From contig NC_056409.1 in the NCBI RefSeq assembly GCF_905147365.1, forward strand, positions 13,149,001 to 13,213,000: 64,000 nucleotides of DNA. Direction: 5' to 3'. Source of the DNA: Aricia agestis (taxonomy: Eukaryota; Arthropoda; Insecta; Lepidoptera; Lycaenidae). Within the stretch, counting starts at the first letter, position 1, and the number at the start of each line of letters is the position of its first letter. Of the stretch, positions 58,201-64,000 are shown in pieces. The translations under genes were made by a program, and so were the position numbers. Under the pieces are notes generated by a model. That model ran no database searches and was not told the DNA's origin. It worked only from the letters and a program-made list of their open reading frames with translations.

Positions 58201-61200
58201 CCGCCCCTGCTTCACATCGGTATGAAAGAAACATATTTCATTCAAAAACGACAACTTACGCAATGTTTATTTGTTTATAAAATGCTATAAAAAGTAGATA
58301 TACATTTTTTGGCGTTATACATGACTAGCAAGTAGCATGTAATAACCCGTTCTACAATAAAACGAAAATAAATTGATTAATATAGCCAAAGGTTTACAAC
58401 ACCTGATAAAAATAAGTCACTTACCGCCCATTTCTGTTTGTACACGTAAATAATCACTTCTGAATACTTGAAACGAACTATTAATCCGTTTACGTTCGCT
58501 TATGGGTCGCTACTAAAAGAAAAACAATTGGAAACAGACGAAACAGCGATAAATTACAATTCATGGCGGGTGGCGCTCTAGAGGAGCCATCAAAGTTCCT
58601 GGCACTAGGCGCCTCAGAGGATCCACGAAATATTTGTTAGCAGCCAGACGCAAAATATTGCAAAAAATGACACCGCACTGTATCGGTTAACCATCGGCTT
58701 CTGAAAGGCTAAGCCCCAATATCACCAACGACTGTTAAAGTTAACGCTAGAGTTAGTATCACGTTACCTCTTTCGTTTTTCTTATGAATGAAACAGAAGA
58801 CACGATATTTTAACAAGCTGTTGACATGTACATACGTCGGTGACATTGGGGCTTATTGTTTTTCATAGAACGGGGGTAAGTTTATGACTCACATTTAGTA
58901 ATAACTTGCGAGTACCACTCGGGCAGGTCGGTCTCCTTGCTGGCCTCCATACCCAGCCGCGTCACTTTCTTCACGCCGGAAGACGACTCCTCTTGACTGG
59001 GCTTGGGAGACTGCAATGAATTTATTTATTAAAGAGCGAGATAAAAGATAAATAGAGCTTGATGATAGTGTGAGATGCATCATAACCAATGAACAGTGCC
59101 GGATTTATATTTTTTATGAGTATATGCCACTTCATTTCCGCCGCCAAATGTACGAAATCTACCGACCCCCTATGGACGCTGCCGCCCCTAGGCCCCGGTC
59201 TATTTATTAGACCGGGACTGCCAAGTGCCAATGAACGTTTGACGTGAGAAACAAATCTCTGTTATGACTGGCAGCGTTAGTGTGTTAACGACATGTTCCC
59301 CGCGTTCCATTTAGCGTTAAAAACGATCAAAACGCTCAAAGTGCCTCCTATTTTGAGCGTTTTTAACGCTACGTGGAACGCGGGGAAAGATAGCGTCCGC
59401 GTCATTGGGATATATTACGTAAATTACGTCTGTTTGCATCAAACAGTAACATCTCAAGTCAAATAGACTATAAGTAGAGGACCATTATCTACGTACAGAC
59501 TGGCAACAATTAATAGAGATATGTTTTTATTAATAGATATAATATATTTTACGAAGCGTATAACTTCAAGTTTCGCTGCCCAACTGTCTTTGTAATAATT
59601 ATGTCATGTGACTTTTCAAATAATATGCCAGACCAAGACAACAAGACCTTATACAGTTGTTCGCTTTAGTAGTAGTGAAGTAATATTATAAGGGGGTCAG
59701 AGTGTATCTCACCTGCTCCTTCGGTTTCTGTTCCTTTTTCGGTTTAGGTGCCTCCTTGGGTTTGTCCTTCTTCTCCTTGGCGGCGCGGGGCGCGGCGGCC
59801 GGCGCTGCGTACGCCGTTCCTGTCTCCGCCTGGTATTTTGCCTTCAAGTCTAGAAGCTTCTTCACTTCCGCGTCTATCGTTGTCTGAAATCAAGTATCAC
59901 TTTAGAGGACTCTTACCAAAAAAGGAAGTTTTTATTTAAACGCAAGTGTTAGACATACTGCTACAACGCGACGGCCTAAATGTCTCCTTAGGCCGTCGCG
60001 TTGTAGCTGCAGTATGTCTGACTCTTACTGTCGTTCGTATTACAAATGAAAGTTTGTCTCCTTAGGCCGTTGTAGCAGTATGTCTGACATCCATACTAAT
60101 ATTATACAAGTAACAAACAAAATCTTTCTTACTGTCTGTCTGTTACCTCTTCGTGTCCGAACCGCTGAACCGAATTTAATGAAATAAAGAGATACTTTGA
60201 GTTCCGGGAAAGGACATAGGAATCATAGGATACTTTAAAATCCCGAAAATATTTACGTTTTCCGCGCGATAAACGAATGTCTGCGTCTGTCATCTAGTTA
60301 ACGATCCCCGAGTTCCATTTATAGTTAAAAACGATCAAAACGTTCAAAATGTCTCCTATTTTGAGCGTTTTGATCGTTTTTAACGCTAAGTGGAACGGGG
60401 GAAAATCGTACCTTATCAGCTTTCTTCCCTTTGAGTTCTCGCACCAAGTCGCCCTGGCGGGCCACCTCGGCCGCGAGCGCCGCCGCGTCGCCGCTAGCGC
60501 CGTTCATTGTGCTCTTAAATGTAGTAAATAATAATGTAAGTAATGTAGTAAATAACTAACTACCATATTATATTAATAATTTTATTAACAGTGCATGGAA
60601 CGAATAGACAAATAATGAGTGTAAATACTTATACAAATGTGCGTTCGACATTTCTATAACGAATTAGCAGGCAAAATATATGGATTTTACAAAACGCGTC
60701 GCTACGCTATAATTTTTTACTTCGCTGTCGAAACTAGTAAATGCAATAGTTAGAGCTGGCTGATGAGTCCATACTCAAAAACCACAACTACAATAATAAC
60801 CTGAATGAAATTAACTGAGCTAATAAACATTACATATTATTAGGGTTTTTTTTCTTTTTTATTTTTAGGGTTTCCCACAGTAATCTACATTAGATAATAT
60901 TTCGTTAATTCTTATGATAACATTGGAAATTCTCAATATACCTGTGACGCTGTAGCTTGAGGAGTTGCCGCAGCAGTTGCTACAGGCGCAGCCGCCTTCG
61001 GTGTCCACTCGCTGCCCGTCAGAGCCTTGTACTGGGCTTTCAGGTTCAGCAGATTCTTGACCTGTAACAAACATTTTATTGAATGTTATTTTATGTAATG
61101 AATTCAAATTCAAACCAAAATTTCCAAAATTAGCCGTTAATGAATTCAAATTCATTTATTTTTGCGTATGTGTGTTGATGAATAACTAGTAAGTTCTTTA

Positions 61201-64000
61201 ACAAAATTTGTATTAAAATTGTTGTATTATACAATAATATTCTCATGCTTTATTGATTTTAAATCATAATTAATTTTAAATTGTTACAAAACCGGACGTG
61301 AAAACCGATATTACTGTGAAAAATTTGGGTGTTAAAAAATGCGTTTAACTTTTTAGTCGCATGAAACTTGCCCTAGGTTTAAGAAATCAAATCGGTCAAT
61401 TTATGTAACAAACAGTATATCAATTTAATTTATACTCAACACAACTATCACTTACCTCAACGTCAATAGTCGCTTTATCCGCCTTGTCCCCTTTGAGTTT
61501 TCTCACTTTGTCGCCCTGAGCGGCGATCTGCGACAACACTTTAGCGACGTCGTCGTTGCTTTGCGTCGTCGGCGCAGCTGCTGCAGGCGCCGCTCCGGGC
61601 TTCCACTCCTAAAGCAGAAAAACTTATTTGAATTCATATAGACGTGAGTGTTAAAAAATTGTCGAGTCGTATATTTATCGGAATAGCTGTCTCACGTCGC
61701 GTCGCGTTTAGGTACTTTTGTAGCGGAAAATATTTAAACTGAGATTCAAATATTCGCTCAAAAACTTAATTCTTACCCTCCTTTTAATGATAAAAAGATC
61801 CACAATGTTTTGGTCCTTGTCTGTCCAACCACTTTTCTAACGTATTGGATATGGACTATTTCCTCACCAGTGAAGTAATTACTTCATACAGCGAATTCGC
61901 TGTGTAAGTGTTTTATTAGTAAGGGGAAATATAACTTAAAACCTAAACACAGTGTGGATTATTTTATTTCTGACCAATTAAATTGGTAGCATAATAAAAT
62001 TTCTAAATAACCAACAAACCTGTCCAGTAGCCGCCTTGTATTTGGCCTTCAACTCCAACAGTATCTTCACGGCTTCGTCCACCTTCGCCTTCTCAGCTTT
62101 AGCGGATTTGAGGGAGCGCACTAGATCTCCTTGTTTCGTGATCTCCTGGTTCAGACTGTCCGCATTTCCTGTCTCCTTCTTAGCGGCCGGCGCGGCGGGA
62201 GTTGCGCCTGGCTTCCAATCCTGATGACGAGGAAATAAAATAGAGTGTGCTACTAATAGTTTTACTAATAAATAAAGGTTATAATCTATACGATGTTTTG
62301 TCTTTGAATTTTGAGCGACTACGCCAATATAAAGAACAAATCATTGTTATAGCATATTAACCATTTTATGATAATATTACAGAGCTCTTACGAGCAAATA
62401 ATCACAAAACCGTCATATCAATGTTGTTATAAAACATTATCTTAGAATAATTATTGCTTTATGGCTTTATGAGTTATTTTTGTCGTAGGATATGTACCAT
62501 CGAGGAAGTTGATTCCTATGCAATTGACAGACCAACGTTATTTAGTCGAATATGTCAATTCAATGTTAATTGTGATCTGTCAGCTGGGTTTGACGTAACG
62601 CGACCAAACTACTTAGGCACAGTATAGCAATATATATGTCATATTGCTATACTGTGACTTAGGTCCCCGATTTGCATAGGAATCAACTTCTCTGATAGTA
62701 CCATAGATATTTTGGATTCTTTAGCCTTTTCTTATTAAACTGACAACTATTATATAGAGTACACACCATGCCGAAGTTAGTCGACCGACTGGTGAATTTA
62801 CTACACCAGTTAGTCGACCGAAGTTTCGCATACAATACGCGACGTAATTTATACGTGGGAGAGCCATGCTTCGGCACGAATGGGCCGGCTCGACCGGAGA
62901 ATACTACGTTCTCACAGAAAACCGGCGTAAACAGCGCTTGCGCTGTGTTTCGCCGAGTGAGTGAGTTTACCGGAGGCCCAATCCCCTCCCCTATTCCCTT
63001 CCCATCCCTACCCTTTATTATCCTATTCCCTCTTAAAAGGCCGGCAACGCACCTGCAGCTCTTCTGATGCTGCGAGTGTCCATGGGCGACGGAAGTTGCT
63101 TTACATCAGGTGACCCGTTTGCTCGTTTCCCAACTTATTTCATTAAAAAAATCGGCGTGGTGTGTCATCGGTAATTTAAAATACGTTGCAATTTGCAGGC
63201 GTAATCATGCGAAACTTCGGCCGCATTTTCCCCTCCTAGTGTGTTTAGACACTAAATTATCGATTTAAATATCAACTTGACGTAGATACTTAACATAACA
63301 TACCTGTCCTGTTTCAGCCTTATATTTGGCCTTCAAATCCAGCAACGTCTTAACCGCTTCGTCGATTTTTGCTTTCTCGGCCTTCGCTGCTTTGAGAGAA
63401 CGAACAAGGTCTCCTTGTTTGGTGATCTCCTGGTTTAGACCTTCCGCTGAATTCGCCGACTCTTTCTTGGCGGCCGGCGCGGCTGGTGCGGCGCCCGGTT
63501 TCCAATCCTGATCGAAATTTAAAATAGAAATTTATATTTTTTAAAAAGACAAGTGAATGAAGAGACAGATGTGCAAATTAGTTAAGTGCCATTAATTAGA
63601 AACTCGTGACGCTCGGGCCCTTGCCCATACAAGGTTTTGTTTACGTGGTAGATCATCGACCGGAGAATACTACGTTCTCACAGAAAACCGGCGTAAACAG
63701 CGCTTGCGCTGTGTTTCGCCGAGTGAGTGAGTTTACCGGAGGCCCAATCCCCTCCCCTATTCCCTTCCCATCCCTACTCTTCTCAATTATCCTATTCCCT
63801 CTTAAAAGGCCGGCAACGCACCTGCAGCTCTTCTGATGCTGCGAGTGTCCATGGGCGACGGCAGTTGCTTACCATCAGGTGACCCGTTTGCTCGTTTGCC
63901 CCCTTATTTCATTAAAAAAAAATACAAAAGTGAAAAAAAAAATTGGTCTTTCAGCGCCGCCACTTTCACATTGAAATCAACTCTCTACAAGGAACACGTA
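40942..64000 (-). CDS. EPRS: Bifunctional glutamyl-prolyl-tRNA synthetase, 3' part (5' end outside window)
   Basis: Sixteen exons in transcript order: 63507-63304, 62220-62020, 61608-61456, 61061-60942, 60513-60412, 59883-59713, 59010-58893, 57740-57592, 57301-57101, 56807-56690, 56491-56352, 56054-55928, 55047-54806, 44185-44025, 43634-43491, 41107-40942. All splice GT-AG in phase and give 838 residues and a stop. EPRS charges tRNA-Glu and tRNA-Pro in the cytosol within the multi-synthetase complex; the GluRS half lies right of the window. Seen here: four WHEP repeats, a Lys/Pro/Ala-rich linker (KEKKDKPKEAPKPKKEQ), then complete class II ProRS: RPTSETVMYPAYARW, motif 2 FLRTREFLWQEGHSAF, motif 3 region TTRTIGVMVLVHGDNKGLVL, anticodon-binding region (NYSPGWKFNHWELKGVPIR) and the zinc-binding C-terminal domain ending KFITLFGRSY. 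Nothing essential is missing. The intron at 44186-54805 is 10.6 kb because of transposons. Confidence 0.97.
41878..42522. mobile_element. PIF/Harbinger-type MITE, 645 bp
   Basis: Ends TGCCGGCTCTTGATATAGGC and its complement, flanked by TAA at 41875-41877 and 42523-42525. The arms contain the self-complementary GCCAACGCGTCTGCAGACGC, so each arm can fold on itself as well as with the other. AT-rich centre. Confidence 0.75.
42866..43441. mobile_element. MITE, family 'GGGGGGTATTA' copy 1
   Basis: Left end GGGGGGGTATTATATTATCA; right end complement of TAGGGGGGTATTACATTATC. Interior rich in TGATCATATA palindromes; landmark GCCAATGGAGAGCGCTAACG. An extra inverted end (CCCCCTAAGGGGGATATTAG at 43327-43346) shows a composite right half. 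Confidence 0.72.
43635..44024. other. EPRS intron between 44025 and 43634 exons
   Basis: AT-rich; no repeat family recognised. Confidence 0.5.
44405..44903. mobile_element. MITE, family 'GGGGGGTATTA' copy 2, interrupted
   Basis: Same order as 42866 onward (CCAATGGAGAGCGCTAACG at about 44549) to GATCTCGGATCCAATATA, where the 9.35-kb element starts. It resumes at 54259 with TATATGATAATC. Comparison with copy 1, which reads CCAATATATATGAT at this point, restores an unbroken MITE if the insertion duplicated TA. Confidence 0.8.
47912..48112. repeat. Long inverted repeat (about 80-bp arms)
   Basis: AAAATCCTCTAAGATTCGAA on the left and its complement at 48058-48077; arms run from AAATAAAACATAAAAAAAAC to the centre CACAATCGTTGTG. 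Probably a MITE. Confidence 0.75.
48612..48712 (-). mobile_element. SINE fragment (Metulj-like)
   Basis: CGAAACACAGCGCAAGGGCT through GGCCCATTCGTGCCAAAGCA, matching 12120-12220; only the 5' part of the SINE. Lies in an intron of the Mutator-like gene. Confidence 0.7.
49110..50585. mobile_element. hAT element with perfect 8-bp target duplication
   Basis: Ends TAGGGGTGAGC and complement of GACCCACCCCTA; CTGCGGAG flanks both sides (49102-49109 and 50586-50593). No transposase recognised. Inside: GC-rich palindrome 49352-49419, a Helitron-like fragment from about 49455, a MITE at 49712-49917, and ~165-bp inverted arms (about 50090-50255 and 50365-50530). Confidence 0.78.
49352..49419. repeat. 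Perfect 32-bp-arm GC-rich palindrome
   Basis: Arms GCGCGGAACTAGTTGGCCGC... meet around a 4-nt loop (TGAG at 49384-49387). No mismatch in 32 bp. Confidence 0.9.
50365..51120. repeat. Tandem duplication, period 379 bp
   Basis: Compare TCACGTTTATTGTATGGGGC at 50461 and 50840. The duplicated unit spans the right end of the hAT element, its CTGCGGAG flank and about 150 bp of host sequence, so duplication came after the hAT insertion. Confidence 0.88.
51486..51970 (-). pseudogene. YqaJ-type nuclease domain fragment
   Basis: Minus strand. 51970-51870 reads FGRVIKRRPNTASANLVKDI; after a stop near 51870, 51830-51486 reads IRDLELQEGIKVKPCGLF, then PFLGATPDGICDDKTILEIK and VQGQLHISGYEYCLI. The GATPDG and EIK motifs hold the metal-binding residues of the YqaJ exonuclease fold. 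It overlaps the end of the plus-strand Mutator-like exon by about 60 bp in opposite orientation, so one of the two was inverted or two fragments were fused. Confidence 0.68.
52200..52244. repeat. (AT)n microsatellite
   Basis: Uninterrupted dinucleotide run adjoining a half copy of the 'GTGATAATACTTTAGGGTG' MITE (52090-52200). Confidence 0.92.
52245..52920. mobile_element. GTTAACG-rich hAT-like repeat with nested palindrome
   Basis: Starts GCTGGGCATTAACTCGTTAA and is full of GTTAACG/CGTTAA words in both orientations to about 52900. A perfect palindrome with 35-bp arms (52529-52600) sits in it. Confidence 0.55.
52529..52600. repeat. Perfect 35-bp-arm palindrome
   Basis: ATGTTGATAAAGAAGAGTGC... 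and complement, separated by only 2 nt (52564-52565). Confidence 0.9.
52956..53115. mobile_element. MITE with ACGGCCGTTCCCAATAT ends
   Basis: About 65-bp arms (CTCTGGTTTTGCCCTACTAG) around a short centre near 53030. Confidence 0.75.
53116..54257. other. Right part of the 9.35-kb element
   Basis: 53395-53545 has short palindromic CACCTGTACAG/CTGCGCAGG words; 53979-54036 is a hairpin (CGCGGTCAACGTTCTCG). 54060-54190 is nearly all A/T. No coding sequence recognised. Confidence 0.5.
54275..54334. repeat. Perfect 28-bp-arm palindrome
   Basis: ATAAGCTACTAAGATGATGC... with a GGGG spacer (54303-54306), just outside the 9.35-kb element in the tail of the interrupted MITE. Confidence 0.9.
54806..59010 (-). 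CDS. EPRS: EPRS exons: prolyl-tRNA synthetase catalytic core
   Basis: Seven exons from 59010 to 54806. The first (59010-58893) holds the conserved entry VTRLGMEASKETDLPEWYSQ. Then come the Pro-binding and ATP-binding motifs: YYDISGCYILRPWSYSIW, RPTSETVMYP, HRDLPLKLNQWNN, FLRTREFLWQEGH, KFAGGNYTTTVEAF, HHLGQNFSRMF, TTRTIGVMVLVHGDN, and the start of the anticodon domain (IQVIVVPCGI). All class II signature residues I would look for are present. Confidence 0.95.
55377..55681. mobile_element. MITE, family 'CATAAAGTTAATATACC' copy 2
   Basis: Same ends and interior as 5950-6259, without the extra inverted piece at the left. Confidence 0.75.
55750..55905. mobile_element. MITE, family 'AGGCAGATGG' copy 5
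   Basis: From GAAATTGATTCCTAGGCAGT to CTAGAAATCAACTTCTCTGA; the most compact full copy (about 156 bp) and a good family reference. Confidence 0.72.
57741..58892. other. EPRS intron 57741-58892
   Basis: Mostly unique sequence. Contains a Helitron-like tip (CTAGCAGCCCGCCCCTGCTT near 58193), and a candidate alternative first exon ending at 58425 (listed as a regulatory feature). 58560-58640 is moderately GC-rich with no identification. Confidence 0.5.
58425..58520 (-). promoter_or_regulatory. Candidate alternative first exon of EPRS (ProRS-only transcript)
   Basis: On the minus strand AAACAGAAATGGGCG is followed by a consensus donor GTAAGTGAC at 58424. ATG GGC G ends in phase 1, exactly what the next exon (57740) requires, giving MGAEMIDYYDIS. 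This would produce ProRS without GluRS and WHEP, but also without the VTRLGMEASKETDLPEWY entry segment. The 5' boundary is a guess. Only sequence fit supports it. Confidence 0.3.
59011..59712. other. EPRS intron with a MITE at 59295-59390
   Basis: The MITE has ends TTCCCCGCGTTCCA and arms AGCGTTAAAAACG, matching a second copy at 60303-60405. Near 59095-59215 is a hAT-like remnant (ATGAACAGTGCCGGATTTAT). Confidence 0.6.
59713..60513 (-). CDS. EPRS: EPRS exons: WHEP repeat d, split by an intron
   Basis: Exon 60513-60412 has AALAAEVARQGDLVRELKGK ending ADK; exon 59883-59713 begins TTIDAEVKKLLDLKAKYQAE and continues into the basic linker to ProRS. The intron interrupts the repeat five codons earlier than in repeat c. 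A MITE ends only a few bases from the donor at 60411. Confidence 0.93.
59946..60088. mobile_element. Foldback element with three related arms
   Basis: TTAGACATACTGCTACAACG and its complement form one hairpin (59950-60022); GTCTCCTTAGGCCGTTGTAG at 60057 is a third, partial arm in the same orientation as the second. Confidence 0.65.
60090..60297 (+). mobile_element. Helitron-like element, complete non-autonomous copy (208 bp)
   Basis: Begins TCCATACTAATATTATACAA between A (60089) and T (60298), ends CATCTAG. Interior has the conserved blocks CCGAACCGCTGAACCGAA and GAGTTCCGGGAAAGGACATA. Good reference for the family's two ends. Confidence 0.78.
60303..60405. mobile_element. MITE, family 'TTCCCCGCGTTCCA' copy 2, next to an EPRS donor site
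   Basis: Arms GTTAAAAACGATCAAAACG and complement. Ends about 6 bp from the 5' splice site of the exon 60513-60412. Confidence 0.68.
60514..62019. other. EPRS introns 60514-60941, 61062-61455 and 61609-62019
   Basis: Unlike other introns here, no MITE or SINE is evident. AT-rich; an imperfect GAATTCAAATTCA repeat at 61098-61110 and 61141-61153. The two exons at 60942-61061 and 61456-61608 lie between them. Confidence 0.45.
60942..61608 (-). CDS. EPRS: EPRS exons: WHEP repeat c, split by an intron
   Basis: Exon 61608-61456 carries the linker EWKPGAAPAAAAP and the first helix (VLSQIAAQGDKVRKLKGDKA, ending TIDVE). Exon 61061-60942 carries VKNLLNLKAQYKALTGSEW and the next linker. Intron 61062-61455 falls between the two helices. 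Confidence 0.93.
62020..62220 (-). CDS. EPRS: EPRS exon: WHEP repeat b
   Basis: 67 codons, DWKPGATPAAPAAKKE then LNQEITKQGDLVRSLKSAKA and VKILLELKAKYKAATGQ. Same phase (0/0) as the preceding exon, so either could be skipped or added without shifting the frame. Confidence 0.95.
62221..63303. other. EPRS intron with MITE, nested MITE and SINE
   Basis: 'AGGCAGATGG' MITE at 62497-62706 with an inserted CACAGTATAGCAATATATAT hairpin at 62617-62659. A second MITE (62768-63215; outer CCGAAGTTTCGCATACAAT and complement of ATCATGCGAAACTTCGG) is split by a SINE (62857-63150). Confidence 0.65.
62857..63150 (+). mobile_element. Lepidopteran SINE (Metulj-like) in an EPRS intron
   Basis: Complete-looking copy from TGGGAGAGCCATGCTTCGGC to CATTAAAAAAAT. 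Antisense to EPRS. Confidence 0.75.
63304..63507 (-). CDS. EPRS: EPRS exon: WHEP repeat a
   Basis: 68 codons in one exon. Starts DWKPGAAPAAPAAKKE, then the WHEP helix-turn-helix LNQEITKQGDLVRSLKAAKA and VKTLLDLKAKYKAETGQ. WHEP repeats bind RNA and mediate assembly of the synthetase complex. Very similar to the next exon, so the two arose by recent exon duplication or exchange. Confidence 0.95.
63598..64000. mobile_element. MITE 'GTGATAATACTTTAGGGTG' split by a SINE
   Basis: Left MITE part CTCGTGACGCTCGGGCCCTT ending CCCATACAA; SINE 63640-63920 (CCGGAGAATACTACGTTCTC to the A-rich tail); MITE resumes with ATACAAAAGTGAAAAAAAAA and TGGTCTTTCAGCGCCGCCAC. ATACAA on both sides is the probable target duplication. 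The right end of the MITE is cut by the window edge. Confidence 0.75.

Noticed and set aside
1..64000. tRNA or rRNA genes
   Set aside because: I looked for obvious tRNA arms and rRNA stretches and saw none, but without a covariance search small RNAs in introns cannot be excluded.

Overview
This is a nuclear genome window from an insect, most likely a moth or butterfly (Lepidoptera). The evidence is AT-rich, intron-rich sequence, GT-AG introns, and dense repeats of types I know from Lepidoptera: tRNA-independent SINE/LINE tails ending in a poly-A-like run, Helitron-like elements ending in CTAG|T, and the 'GGGTTCCGTAGCC' repeat with its (GTCT)n microsatellite. Nothing looks bacterial. Gene models below were built by hand from splice sites, reading-frame phase and family resemblance; no search was run.

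Left third (1-21.1 kb): two paralogous genes for a secreted protein family I do not recognise lie tail to tail. Gene A (+, exons 491-8493, 5' end outside the window) and gene B (-, 21086 down to 13994, complete) share exon sizes (206, 130, 165/174 and 182 nt) and intron phases, but differ at the C-terminus.

Middle (21.1-40.9 kb): mostly transposable elements, including a full-length mariner with 27-bp inverted repeats and TA duplications (23699-25017), Helitron-like elements, a LINE 3' end and a 2.1-kb inverted repeat (36480-38614). Two housekeeping genes are embedded: RRP36 (+, 32839-35212, four exons, 18S rRNA processing) and XRCC4 (+, 39779-40390, single exon, non-homologous end joining).

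Right third (40.9-64.0 kb): the 3' part of EPRS, bifunctional glutamyl-prolyl-tRNA synthetase, on the minus strand. Sixteen exons encode four WHEP repeats and the whole prolyl-tRNA synthetase half, ending in the expected terminal tyrosine. The GluRS half lies beyond the right edge. One 10.6-kb EPRS intron holds a nested transposon stack: a MITE carries a 9.35-kb TA-flanked element, which contains parts of a Mutator-like transposase gene and a YqaJ-type nuclease and is itself hit by a hAT element with a perfect 8-bp duplication.

The cellular genes do not form a pathway; they are neighbours. XRCC4 and EPRS are convergent with about 550 bp between their stop codons. The observations I would check first are a phase-compatible alternative first exon inside EPRS (58425-58431), the 9.35-kb element, and the unknown secreted paralog pair.
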